The notes beneath the pieces are model-generated. The model was not told the origin of the DNA, searched no databases, and saw only the letters and a list, made by a program, of their open reading frames with translations. This document shows positions 7,901-14,802 of a DNA stretch of 24,167 nt, one piece after another (the stretch's first letter is position 1; every line of letters begins with the position of its first letter). The translations under genes and the position numbers were made by a program. The stretch lies in the NCBI GenBank assembly GCA_035531315.1, contig DATKTD010000215.1, positions 1 through 24,167 of the forward strand, in the 5' to 3' direction. The DNA comes from CAIJMU01 sp035531315. Lineage in GTDB: Bacteria; Spirochaetota; Spirochaetia; Treponematales; Rectinemataceae.

Positions 7901-8101
7901 GAGGAGCAGCTCAAGCTCCTTTCGACCCTCCTCAAGGACGAGGGAGGGGACAAGAAGGGCCGCGGCGCCCCGCCCGGCGGCGTACAAGACACCGTTCGCA
8001 AGCTCGCGCGACAGGGTTGGAGCGCCGACGAGATCGCCCGCGCGGTCAAGATCTCGCGGGGCGAGGTCGAACTCATCCTGGAACTGGGCGCGAAGGGCTG
8101 A
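4934..8101 (+). CDS. Giant membrane-anchored coiled-coil protein (SpiroCoCo type)
   Basis: This 1055-residue protein starts with one membrane helix (about residues 5-24, GDLITLGIVVATLAAWRFL), then a conserved juxtamembrane block (EKVKKLGDRLQGELGAYVDRR). About 950 residues of nearly unbroken heptad-type sequence follow, rich in Ala, Glu, Lys, Arg and Leu. After a short Gly/Lys/Pro linker (about 995-1015) the last 39 residues form a helix-turn-helix-like unit, LARQGWSADEIARAVKISRG, ending in EVELILEL. That tail resembles the C-termini of SwrB/DUF6115 and DUF2802 proteins, often encoded in flagellar or motility loci. The architecture matches the spirochaete-restricted 'SpiroCoCo' proteins, whose function is unknown to me. 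A cytoplasmic scaffold or spacer tied to the inner membrane is inference. AGGGAG gives a good ribosome-binding site, and a terminator follows 30 bp after the stop. Confidence 0.9.
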   Translation: MPFTIGDLITLGIVVATLAAWRFLDRDNRSLEKVKKLGDRLQGELGAYVDRRVEDLKQYAIDLDVRNKSAKEVLKRLQSVEEGLVARAEDMATIGKRIAEYDESLARLMDMTARVDENLARIQNESEFTDGVARKIEAAAKSLASVESGVALLRDDFARDNLAALETARDGLFADTETRIADIRELLVKAEADAELTVSNAAAAKREAEREFAKAFEKARGEAEKLEDAAFEKLRQASEAKAAKLKDAVEDKFAQIAQLAKDRLAETQALAKAFKTEWKAEAEDFMGGFKTAIAAETEAATQKTRTAVAALETRIVDAGTGLVALSSSLEAEKTRLETLAAEAGAASETRLEAIAKKTEAAATSMEQRVGAVEELVEQRLGILAKKADEVALGLGEKLKSLLSSQKDDFAQRAVDAKAAQAAAIAELKTGVEAAKETRASAIAELRAAFETAKTEKEGLQSELAAALGAAKAEAAEFAARLAGNGEARSLEVLAAVERRLDDYGAEVEAKFRRLEAVNVDIGVLEGALRSAMSEVGNRVEAEFTAWGHAVTERRNEFESGFTKESERLAVSMRSLEEELDSLKSRAYDNVSQKLKVFEDEFFADLRERRESADAALAAWKLERDSTIADLDSTIAEKQETLRRKAEAGIAAFAERVGKDLESARKTADERIVADIGTWKAGLENLVSRTKAEYEQQHEAWLGKAREERDGIRKDIEQLLARSTELGGSLEKRVAEAIRHLDEESGRLSKTVSDIDREQKAFVAQTKIFERSDELVAKLSKAIETMKTELGGIEAKRQELVELEDRLGKVRRLEEDLNQRIAKFLAEKKRVDTLEEGFARLATVSEGVDRKLADITGQGDALTEAQARIRRLLELSSEAEAKYDRLEKKGEVIDATVEMVDKNFRTASEIERSVVSIGAELKRLPDRIAEVERNVSVLAAGKERADEAARKLGELDSIMVEAERRIGEAQKVREWLARSETRLEEINRQVEEQLKLLSTLLKDEGGDKKGRGAPPGGVQDTVRKLARQGWSADEIARAVKISRGEVELILELGAKG

Positions 8102-8130
8102 GCCCCCCCTCGCCCGATCTTCCGAAAAAG

Positions 8131-8166
8131 AAGGCCCCGCCGCGAAGTCCGCGACGGGGCCTTTTA
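8131..8166. terminator. Bidirectional intrinsic terminator between the coiled-coil gene and deoD
   Basis: AAGGCCCCG pairs with CGGGGCCTT, extended inward by CGCG/CGCG, followed by TTTT on the plus strand. A-rich sequence on the left (8124-8128) gives a T-run on the minus strand, so it can stop both convergent genes. Confidence 0.88.
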
Positions 8167-8175
8167 ATGTATGCG

Positions 8176-8216
8176 GCCCCCGCGAGGGGGGCGACCGGCC
8201 TGACATGGCCGGTCGC
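8176..8216. repeat. Two further hairpins beside the terminator
   Basis: CCCCC/GGGGG closes on a GCGA tetraloop (8177-8190). Directly after it a perfect 10-bp inverted repeat, GCGACCGGCC with GGCCGGTCGC, encloses TGACAT (8191-8216). Neither has a T-run. They lie 3' of deoD and may protect the mRNA end. Confidence 0.7.
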
Positions 8217-8261
8217 GCCACCACTCAGCCGGCTGTTGTCTATTTCCGAGTGCGTGCCACC

Positions 8262-8966
8262 TCAGGCGAGGACGGTCTTCAATCCAACCTCGACCATGGC
8301 CTTGAACCTCGTCTCGCGCTCGGCTGCGGGAGTGGCCTCGCCTGTCACCAGATGATCGCTCACCGTAAGGATCGCGAGGGCCTCCGCTTCGAATTTGGCC
8401 GCGAGGGTGTAGAGCTCGGCGCTCTCCATCTCCACCGCCACGACGCCGAAACGGGCCCAAAGCTTCCATTGGTCGGGATCTTCTGTATAGAAGGAATCGC
8501 TCGAAACGATGGGTCCGACATGGGGCGTGAGCCCCGCCGACTTCGCGGCTTCGTGGGCCGCGGAGAGCAGACGGAAGGAGGCGGCCGGCGCGTAGTCCAT
8601 GCCGGCGAAGCGGACCTTGTTGACCGCTGAATCGGTGGAGGCGGCGATACCGAGCACGAGGTCGCGAACCTTGACCTTTTCGCTGAGACTGCCGCAGGTG
8701 CCCACGCGGACCAGTCGCCTGACCCCGTATTCGCGGAGGAGCTCGTTCACGTAAATCGAAAGGCTCGGCATGCCCATGCCCGTCCCCATCACCGAAACCC
8801 TCGCGCCTTTGTAGCGACCGGTATAGCCGAACATGTTGCGGATCTCGTTGAAGCGAAGCGGCTCCTCGAGCCAGTTTTCCGCGATGAATTTCGCCCTCAA
8901 GGGGTCGCCGGGAAGCAGGATCGACTCCGCGATGTCGCCCTTCGCCGCCGCGATGTGGATGCTCAT
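8262..8966 (-). CDS. deoD: Purine nucleoside phosphorylase, DeoD type
   Basis: This enzyme splits purine (deoxy)nucleosides with phosphate to base and pentose-1-phosphate, in the cytoplasmic salvage pathway. At 234 residues it aligns with E. coli DeoD almost without gaps, and the active-site residues fall at about the same numbers: His4, Arg24 (GDPLRAK), Arg87 (RLVRVGTCGS), Glu179-Met180-Glu181 (VEMES) and the catalytic SD204H. A hexameric bacterial-type enzyme is expected. The start is ATG 8966 with AAGGAG 5 bases upstream. It stands alone: the coiled-coil gene converges on it, and a SprA-like gene lies upstream on the same strand across a 144-bp gap that holds a promoter and a hairpin. Confidence 0.97.
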   Translation of the reverse strand: MSIHIAAAKGDIAESILLPGDPLRAKFIAENWLEEPLRFNEIRNMFGYTGRYKGARVSVMGTGMGMPSLSIYVNELLREYGVRRLVRVGTCGSLSEKVKVRDLVLGIAASTDSAVNKVRFAGMDYAPAASFRLLSAAHEAAKSAGLTPHVGPIVSSDSFYTEDPDQWKLWARFGVVAVEMESAELYTLAAKFEAEALAILTVSDHLVTGEATPAAERETRFKAMVEVGLKTVLA

Positions 8967-8981
8967 ATGATCTCCTTCGCC

Positions 8982-9000
8982 CGTCCGGGCCTCCCGGACG
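8982..9000 (-). promoter_or_regulatory. Hairpin in the deoD leader
   Basis: A perfect 8-bp stem, CGTCCGGG with CCCGGACG, and a 3-base loop lie about 5 bases upstream of the deoD ribosome-binding site. It could affect mRNA stability or ribosome access. It is too small to be a purine riboswitch aptamer. Confidence 0.55.
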
Positions 9001-9017
9001 CAAAAATCAAGACAGCA

Positions 9018-9046
9018 AGTATCGCAGATTCTCGGCGAAAGCGTAA
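9018..9046 (-). promoter_or_regulatory. Probable deoD promoter
   Basis: On the minus strand TTACGC, 17 bases, then GATACT, preceded by TGC as an extended -10. Spacing is ideal, and the position suits a transcript of about 45 bases before the deoD start. Confidence 0.45.
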
Positions 9047-9110
9047 GGCTTTTCGTGGCTCCGAAGCTATTGGACAGGTCTTTGGAGCCTTCGATCCGAA
9101 ACGCCGGCGC

Positions 9111-10013
9111 CTAGGCGACGAGGTCGATGGTGGCCCCAGGGAGGGCCCCCCGCGAGGCCGCCCGGGCGCCCGCAGATCCTGTCTGCGCGCCCTCCTGGGC
9201 GAGTTCGGACATCGCCTGGGCCATGGCCTGGGCCATGGCCTGAGCCGCGGCTCCGGCCACGGAAAGATCGGCGGCCGAGGGATCGGCCGGCGCGAGGGCC
9301 GCGGCGCGGACGACCTGCATCTTGGCGATGGTCTCCTCGGGTTTGCCCGGAATCGGGGAAGAATCGATGCCCACCTCGCCGCCTATCGCATAGTTCGCCC
9401 CGTCCGGTCCCCGCTGGTAGCTGTAGCTCGCGCCACCGGTGACATAGGAGCCGCCCGCGGCGATGTGGGCCGACTCATGTGCCCTCACTTCCCCGTCGCG
9501 GGCCTTGAGCTGGGCCACGACGGAGGCCTGCTCGGCATTCCTCTCGGCTCCCGCCCCTGATTTTTCCCGGCTCTTCGCCGCCTTTTCGGCCTCGAGTTCG
9601 GCAAGGCGATTTTCCAGCTCGCCGCGCTTTGGCTTGCGGACTCCATTGGCATCGAAGTCCCCCGAGCTATCCCGAACCCCAAGGCCTTCCCGGCCCAGGA
9701 GGCTGGCGGCCGAGCGACGGTCAAGCTTTGGCGACGAGGCTCGGAGGGCCGAGGATAAGGCAGGCTCGGGTCGACCGACCTCGGTGTCGTAGATACGATC
9801 GCCTTGGATGGCTGCCGACGCCTCGATCGGGGCGGACCTCCCCGCAGCTCCGAGAGGCCGAATGGCGCCGACGCCGAGAAGCGAAGGCGACGACGCGATC
9901 GAAGAGACCGCAGCGAGTGCCATCGCCGTAATGATACCGCCGGATGTTTCGTCCGGCAACATCGGGCGACGAGGCTCGACCATGGACCTCGGCGACGCGC
10001 TTCGACCATCCAT
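9111..10013 (-). CDS. SprA-related putative metalloprotease (CJM1_0395-like)
   Basis: This 300-residue protein has a low-complexity N-terminal half with a moderately hydrophobic patch (residues 30-50) and a charged helical segment (130-170). A conserved C-terminal core (about 170-290) contains DGEVRAHESAHIAAGG, with HExxH at His179-Glu180-His183, then GASYSYQRGPDGANYAIGGEV. This is the hallmark block of the SprA-related family, annotated as putative metalloproteases; activity has not been shown as far as I know. An AQAM repeat (AMAQAMAQAM) lies near the C-terminus. ATG 10013 has AAGG 5 bases upstream. The gene is divergent from the pseudouridine synthase, with only 14 bp between start codons, so its promoter must lie inside that gene. 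Confidence 0.82.
   Translation of the reverse strand: MDGRSASPRSMVEPRRPMLPDETSGGIITAMALAAVSSIASSPSLLGVGAIRPLGAAGRSAPIEASAAIQGDRIYDTEVGRPEPALSSALRASSPKLDRRSAASLLGREGLGVRDSSGDFDANGVRKPKRGELENRLAELEAEKAAKSREKSGAGAERNAEQASVVAQLKARDGEVRAHESAHIAAGGSYVTGGASYSYQRGPDGANYAIGGEVGIDSSPIPGKPEETIAKMQVVRAAALAPADPSAADLSVAGAAAQAMAQAMAQAMSELAQEGAQTGSAGARAASRGALPGATIDLVA
9214..9243. repeat. 12-bp tandem repeat inside the SprA-like gene
   Basis: GCCTGGGCCATG occurs twice in tandem, with a half copy following. It keeps frame and encodes the repeated AQAM residues in the protein's C-terminal part. Confidence 0.8.
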
Positions 10014-10027
10014 GCTAGCCTTCTTCC

Positions 10028-10735
10028 ATGACAGAGAACGCCGAAGGCTGGAGCCTCGTCCACGAAGATGGAGACATCATGGTCGTCGACAAGCTCTCGC
10101 CCCTCCCCGTGCAGGCCGAGAAATCGGGAGACCCCGCCCTCCAGGACATACTCAGGGCCCATCTCGCGGCGAAGGGCGAAAAGGATGCCGCCGCCATCCT
10201 CGAGGCGGCCCATCGCATCGACAGGCGGGCGAGCGGCGCGGTGATCTTCGCGAAGACCAGGCGGGCCCTCGAAACCCTGGAGGCGGATTTCCGCGCCCAC
10301 CGCGTCGGCAAGCGCTACATCGCCTGCGTCGAGAGCGAGCCACCCTCCTCGTCGGGCAAGCTCGTCAACCGCCTTTCATGGGACAAGCGCAAGAACATAG
10401 TGCGAGCCTTTCCCGCCGACTTCGAGGCTGCGGGCATGGAAGCGGGAGAGGCGCAGCTCGGCTATCGCCTCGTGTGCCGCTCCGAGCGCTACTTCTTCCT
10501 CGAAGTCGAACTGATCACCGGACGCCATCACCAGATCAGGGCCCAGCTCGCGGCGGCGGGCTGCCCCATCCGCGGCGACGTGAAGTACGGAGCCCGCCGC
10601 ACCACGAAGAACGGCCTCATCATGCTCCACGCGCGCAAGCTCGACTTCACCCAGCCGCGGAGCCGCGAGGCCCTCGCCCTTGTCGCGGCCTTCCCGGCCA
10701 CCGAGCCGCTCTGGGGCGCCTTCGCCGAATCTTGA
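10028..10735 (+). CDS. RluA-family pseudouridine synthase
   Basis: This 235-residue protein carries the catalytic motif of the RluA group, HRIDRRASGAVIFAKT, with the nucleophile Asp65 (family HRLDxxTSG). Further family blocks are VGKRYIACVE, the GRHHQIRAQLAAAGCPIRGD segment and LHARKLDF. It isomerises uridines in rRNA or tRNA; the exact target cannot be read from sequence. There is no N-terminal S4 domain, as in RluA itself. The ATG at 10028 has no Shine-Dalgarno, and an in-frame TAG lies 15 bases upstream, so translation may use a leaderless message or the next ATG at 10079, which would remove the first strand. Confidence 0.92.
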   Translation: MTENAEGWSLVHEDGDIMVVDKLSPLPVQAEKSGDPALQDILRAHLAAKGEKDAAAILEAAHRIDRRASGAVIFAKTRRALETLEADFRAHRVGKRYIACVESEPPSSSGKLVNRLSWDKRKNIVRAFPADFEAAGMEAGEAQLGYRLVCRSERYFFLEVELITGRHHQIRAQLAAAGCPIRGDVKYGARRTTKNGLIMLHARKLDFTQPRSREALALVAAFPATEPLWGAFAES

Positions 10736-10856
10736 TCCTTCACCGCAGGTTGGCGCCCACCGGAAGCCGACCCTTGTCGAAGGCCGACATCCCGTCGATG
10801 CCGCGCCGTGGCCCGCAGCCAGATACGGCTTCGGAAGCGAAGGCCCGAGATCGGCG

Positions 10857-11915
10857 CTAGTCGAGGCTCCGAGAGGGGAGTCTGCCCAACAAGGCCCAGG
10901 CGAGGACGGGCGTCGCCCTCCTGTCGGAGCCGAGGACGACATCGGCGATGGCGAGGTTTTCGAGGCCGGCGCTTCCCGAGGTCAGGGCCGAGGTGCCGAC
11001 AAAGCGGGCATCGGCTATGGGTTCGGCATCGCCGACGCTGAAGACGAGACTGTCGTCCCTCACGACATTGTACCAATAGGCAATTTCCTCGGCATCCGTC
11101 TGCGTCGCGTATTTCTCGGTCCATTGGGCTACGCCGTAGGCCGGCTTGGTCTCGAAGGCGCCTTTCCGGGCCAGGCTGCCACCTTGGGTGAAGAGAGCCG
11201 TGCCCGAAGGCAGATAGCGCTCGCCGAGCTTTTCGCCATAGACTTCCCTTTCGATAGCGAGTTCACCCCCGGGAAGGCGGCGATACGAGGAAGTCGAAGT
11301 CGCGGTCTTGGCGATCCAGGCGCCTTCGAAGCGCTGGAGGACGGCGAAGGGCTTCGCGAAATCGATCGAACCCGATTCCCGACGCGATAGGATGACGAGG
11401 TCCTTGCCGCGAAGCAGGCCGTAGGTCGCAAGTTCGGCAGGAGCCGCACCGGTGGCTGCGGCTCCATCCACAGCCCCTCCGCCCCGGACATATTCGGCGA
11501 TCGAATCGATTCCCGCCTCTCCCTTCGAAAACACCAAGAGCCAGGTGTCGAAGGGAACGTCGGGAGACAAGGCGAGCTTCTCCGACTTCCACTCCGCCGA
11601 CATGAGGGCCCCGGACTTCAGGGCCTCCCAGCGGGCAGCGGCGATGAGCTCCGCCTCGGCCGAAGCCCCGGCTCCGGCGTCGCGCCAACTCGCCATCGAG
11701 ACGACAGCCCCCTCGGTCCCGGCCACCGATGCGCCCCCCCTTGCCGCGCCGTCCAGGACCCTCGCCCAGGGGGCGCTCGCCCCGGCATCGAGCCAGGCTT
11801 CTTCTGCCCCGGGAAGCGAAGTGGCGCTGGCCGGATGCGATGTCGCGGCGGCCAGGACGATGCCCGCGAAGAGGCCGATGAGTCTCGGCTTGGAATAGGT
11901 CGACCTGTCTTTCAT
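10857..11915 (-). CDS. Exported protein of unknown function
   Basis: This 352-residue protein starts with a clear signal peptide (MKDRSTYSKPRLIG, then a hydrophobic run and PASA before a likely cleavage near residue 31). The mature part is Ala/Gly-rich with mixed alpha/beta character and no membrane helix or repeat that I can see. I do not recognise its family and found no catalytic motif. ATG 11915 is chosen because AAGGAGG lies 6 bases upstream; the longer ORF to 11996 has no site. It lies 105 bp after the L,D-transpeptidase-like gene on the same strand, with a perfect hairpin in the gap, so the two may share a transcript and act in the periplasm. Confidence 0.8.
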   Translation of the reverse strand: MKDRSTYSKPRLIGLFAGIVLAAATSHPASATSLPGAEEAWLDAGASAPWARVLDGAARGGASVAGTEGAVVSMASWRDAGAGASAEAELIAAARWEALKSGALMSAEWKSEKLALSPDVPFDTWLLVFSKGEAGIDSIAEYVRGGGAVDGAAATGAAPAELATYGLLRGKDLVILSRRESGSIDFAKPFAVLQRFEGAWIAKTATSTSSYRRLPGGELAIEREVYGEKLGERYLPSGTALFTQGGSLARKGAFETKPAYGVAQWTEKYATQTDAEEIAYWYNVVRDDSLVFSVGDAEPIADARFVGTSALTSGSAGLENLAIADVVLGSDRRATPVLAWALLGRLPSRSLD

Positions 11916-11932
11916 CTCTACCTCCTTGAAGT

Positions 11933-11956
11933 GACGGCCGGCTTTCGCCGGCCGTC
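11933..11956. repeat. Perfect 10-bp inverted repeat before the exported-protein gene
   Basis: GACGGCCGGC and GCCGGCCGTC enclose TTTC. It lies about 8 bases upstream of the AAGGAGG site. No T-run follows, so it is more likely a leader or processing hairpin than a terminator. A second pair, ACCCGGC/GCCGGGT, lies nearby at about 11976-12005. Confidence 0.65.
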
Positions 11957-12020
11957 GGTGGCCTCCGGTCGCGGACCCGGCTAATGGGCCTCCCACTGCC
12001 GGGTTGGCGGCCGACCCTCG

Positions 12021-12716
12021 TCAATCGCTGACGTGCAAAAGCTGTACCGGCCGCCGCTCGGGCCGAGTCCTTTCCGCATCGGCACGGTCGGCGCGGAGCA
12101 CGGATGCGATGGCGCGATTGTCCGTCTGGCGTACCACGATGCAGCCGTTCGACCTCGAACGCTCGAAGTCCTTCACGTTCGAATGGAGGGCGTAGCCTGC
12201 GTCGCTGTAACGGCCCACGGACGCCCCGTCCGCGTAGACCCCGACCTTGCCCACGGCATCGGTCGAGATCATGTTCGGCCCGTACTTGTCCGAGGTCGCC
12301 CTGACCCCGGTGATGTTACAGGTCCCCGACGGGAATGCCTCAGGCTTCGAGGTGAGATTGGCCCCAGTCGGCACCTTGGAATTCGCGGCGGGAATGAAGG
12401 GCGCACGCGTCGTATCGACGATCCTGTTGTGGGCGTCGACCACGAAGGTCTTGAGAGGCGTCGGCCTGAGCCGCCTGAGTTCGTCGTCGTTCGTGTAGAC
12501 CTTGATGGTCAGCCTCGTTCTGGCGGCATTGAGCGACATGAAGACGTCGCCGCCCTCTATCGAAGCCGCTTCCACGCCCTCGATGTCGATGCCCGGAAGG
12601 CAGACCGAAGGGGCGACCGTCCCCGGCGAGGATGCCGGAAGGGCGGAGGGGAGGACACCGGCACCGAAGACAGAGGCCGCGGCGCCGGAGATGACGAGAA
12701 ACAATGCTCTTTTCAT
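12021..12716 (-). CDS. L,D-transpeptidase-like exported protein with a variant motif
   Basis: This 231-residue exported protein has a signal peptide (residues 1-20, MKRALFLVISGAAASVFGAG). The C-terminal half has the YkuD-like pattern: ISTDAVGKVGVYADG, then YALHSN with His178, and SNGCIVV with a probable nucleophile Cys192, followed by a DNRAI helix. L,D-transpeptidases cross-link peptidoglycan or attach proteins to it. The usual motif is His, 14-17 residues, then (S/T)HGC; here 10 residues separate His from SNGC and Asn replaces the second His, so activity is uncertain. ATG 12716 has AGGAGG 5 bases upstream; a GTG at 12722 overlaps that site. The exported unknown protein gene follows it. Confidence 0.72.
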   Translation of the reverse strand: MKRALFLVISGAAASVFGAGVLPSALPASSPGTVAPSVCLPGIDIEGVEAASIEGGDVFMSLNAARTRLTIKVYTNDDELRRLRPTPLKTFVVDAHNRIVDTTRAPFIPAANSKVPTGANLTSKPEAFPSGTCNITGVRATSDKYGPNMISTDAVGKVGVYADGASVGRYSDAGYALHSNVKDFERSRSNGCIVVRQTDNRAIASVLRADRADAERTRPERRPVQLLHVSD

Positions 12717-12780
12717 GAGCACCTCCTGCCGCTCTTACGTCGGAGGGAGGCGCGAACGCTTCAAATCCCGGCCGGGAAAA

Positions 12781-13575
12781 TCAGAAAACCGGCGAGACTG
12801 CCGCCATGACCCCCTGGGGATGGAAATCGATTCTCCTCCAAGCCAGAAGAAGACCGGCTCCGGGCTGTGGCCTCACATCGAGTTCGCTGACCCCACAGTT
12901 GCCCATGGGGAAAAGCGGCATCCAGGTCCTGACGCCCATCGTCGCCTTGATGAGCCATTGAAGGAATCCGCCGTGGGTAAATGCCACGACGACGGAGGCG
13001 CCGCCGATCGCCTCCTCGCGGAGGAGCTCCCAGGCCCTGATGGCCCTCGCATAGAGCTCGATCGAAGCCTCGGCGCCTGGAACGCCATCCCAGCTTTCGC
13101 GGAGAAAGCCCGCGTGGGCCATCGGATGAAGTTGTGCCGCCTCATCGAGCGAAAGGCCCGTGAAAGGCCCGGTATCGAGTTCGGCGAGGAGGGATTCGAG
13201 TCTGAAACGAGGCCCCGGAGCATTGGATTCCCCGAGCCTGGCGCCGAACTCCGCACGAGCCGCCCCTCCTTCTCCCCGGGCATCCGAGTCGGAGGCGCAG
13301 GCGGCCCTCACTATCCGCGCGGTTTCCGCGGCCCTCGCCAGTGGCGAGGCGAGGATGACCGAGGGCCCCTGGGCCGCAATCCAGGGGCCGAGGGCGGCGG
13401 CCTGGGCCCGTCCGGTCGCGTCGAGGGGGAGGTCGAGGCGGCCCTGCACGATCCCGCGGGCGTTACCCTCGCTCTGACCGTGGCGGACGAGGAGAAAACG
13501 GACGGGTTTGACGAGGGGACGAAAGAATTCCGGACCGGCGAAACCGGGTTCTGCTTCGATGAAGGATGCGGACAT
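12781..13575 (-). CDS. Histidine phosphatase family protein
   Basis: This 264-residue protein shows the branch-1 histidine phosphatase signature FLLVRHGQSEGN, with catalytic His32, followed by LDLPLDATGRAQAAALG, the SPLARAAETA block and the second catalytic His in AFTHGGFLQW. The family includes cofactor-dependent phosphoglycerate mutases and broad phosphatases such as CobC and PhoE; length and loop sequence do not separate these, so the substrate is open. No signal peptide is present, so it is probably cytoplasmic. About 27 residues precede the first strand, longer than usual; GGGA 3 bases before ATG 13575 is a weak site. It is divergent from the lipoprotein aminopeptidase gene. Confidence 0.92.
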   Translation of the reverse strand: MSASFIEAEPGFAGPEFFRPLVKPVRFLLVRHGQSEGNARGIVQGRLDLPLDATGRAQAAALGPWIAAQGPSVILASPLARAAETARIVRAACASDSDARGEGGAARAEFGARLGESNAPGPRFRLESLLAELDTGPFTGLSLDEAAQLHPMAHAGFLRESWDGVPGAEASIELYARAIRAWELLREEAIGGASVVVAFTHGGFLQWLIKATMGVRTWMPLFPMGNCGVSELDVRPQPGAGLLLAWRRIDFHPQGVMAAVSPVF

Positions 13576-13628
13576 ATTCCCATGCTACACGAAAGCTGGC
13601 GGCGACAGCAGCGGTCGAAGGCCTGCTC

Positions 13629-14744
13629 ATGCCCCTTTTTCCCGTTGCCCTGCCCTTCCTACGAGGCTACCCTGGATTCGTGCGCGCAACGACCATTCTC
13701 GCCCTCGCGGCCCTTCCCCTCCTCCTCTCGTCCTGCTACGTCACGAGCGAAGGACTCCATTATCTTGGCCTCCTCTCGAAGGGAAGGCCCATTGCCGAGG
13801 TTATCGCCGACCCCTCCACACCGGAGGCCACGAAGACCCTCTTGCGGAATGCCGAGGCCATCCAGGCCTTCGGCGTTTCCACCCTGGGCGAAAAGGCGAC
13901 CCGCAACTACCGGAGGATCGTCGAGATCCAGGGCACGACCCTGGTCCACGTCGTCCAGGCCTGCGCCTCCCTTTCCTTCGATCGTTGGCTCTGGAACTAT
14001 CCCTTCGTCGGTAAGCTCCCCTACCGGGGATATTTCGAGCTCAAGGACGCAGAAAAGGAGGCGGCGGCTCTGCGAGCCAAGGGCTTAGACGTAATAGTCC
14101 GCGACGCCGACGCCTTCTCCACCCTCGGCTGGCTCTCCGATCCCCTCTGGTCCTTCATGGCCGACTATAGCGAGGCCGACATCGCCGACCTCATCCTCCA
14201 CGAATCCATGCACGCCACCGCCTTCCGCACAGGCGGAGGCCAGGCGGGCTCGGACGACTGGAACGAGGGCATTGCCACCTTTGTGGGTCGCCAGGGCTCG
14301 CTACTCTGGCTCGAATCGAGGTACGGCAAGGACTCGAAGGAGGTGGCCGAGGCCCTGGCGGAGCGGAAGGATGCCGAAACCTTCGCGGCCTTCCTCCGCG
14401 AAACGGCCAAAGAGCTGGAGACCGTCTATTCCTCCCCCGTCACCGACGACGAGAAGCGGATGGAAAAGGCCGCGATCATCGCCGCGCGCGCGAAGCTCTA
14501 TGCGACCGACTACTCCAGCCTCTTCGTCACCGATCGCTACAAAGGCGCCGCGATGGCTCGCATCAACAACGCCTGGCTCGATCTCTACCGCCTCTACGAA
14601 GGGGAGCCGGCCCTCTATCGCGACTGGTACGAAAAGGTGGACAAGGGCGATCTTCGGGCCTTCGTCGCCGATATGAAAGGCCTTGCCAAGGCGAAGGCCC
14701 CTCCCCTTCTCGCCATGAGGCAAAGACTCGAAGCCCTCCGCTGA
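13629..14744 (+). CDS. Putative lipoprotein aminopeptidase (COG4324 type)
   Basis: This 371-residue protein has a long n-region, a hydrophobic stretch (TTILALAALPLLLSSC) and lipobox Cys36. The text after it, VTSEGLHYLGLLSKGRPIAEVI, matches the N-terminal pattern of COG4324/DUF2265 putative aminopeptidases. The zinc motif HESMH (His191, Glu192, His195) is followed by WNEGIATFVG, supplying the third ligand Glu213, as in gluzincins. It is probably an envelope-anchored metallopeptidase. ATG 13629 has GAAGG 7 bases upstream. GTG at 13680 would give a tidier lipoprotein signal but has no site nearby; the ORF also extends back to 13566, overlapping the divergent phosphatase gene. Confidence 0.85.
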   Translation: MPLFPVALPFLRGYPGFVRATTILALAALPLLLSSCYVTSEGLHYLGLLSKGRPIAEVIADPSTPEATKTLLRNAEAIQAFGVSTLGEKATRNYRRIVEIQGTTLVHVVQACASLSFDRWLWNYPFVGKLPYRGYFELKDAEKEAAALRAKGLDVIVRDADAFSTLGWLSDPLWSFMADYSEADIADLILHESMHATAFRTGGGQAGSDDWNEGIATFVGRQGSLLWLESRYGKDSKEVAEALAERKDAETFAAFLRETAKELETVYSSPVTDDEKRMEKAAIIAARAKLYATDYSSLFVTDRYKGAAMARINNAWLDLYRLYEGEPALYRDWYEKVDKGDLRAFVADMKGLAKAKAPPLLAMRQRLEALR

Positions 14745-14802
14745 AGCCTTTCGCATGGCAGGCGAGGCGCCGGCCGACTACACTTCCTAGGGGAGATCCG
14801 CC

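Noticed and set aside
6137..8224. Long minus-strand open frames under the coiled-coil gene
   Set aside because: The regular heptad codon pattern on the plus strand leaves antisense frames open; they show no start signals or motifs.
8982..9000. Purine riboswitch before deoD
   Set aside because: Only one 8-bp hairpin is present; the three-way junction and conserved loop bases of a purine aptamer are absent.
12502..14088. 528-codon plus-strand open frame
   Set aside because: It crosses three recognisable genes on both strands and shows no domain.
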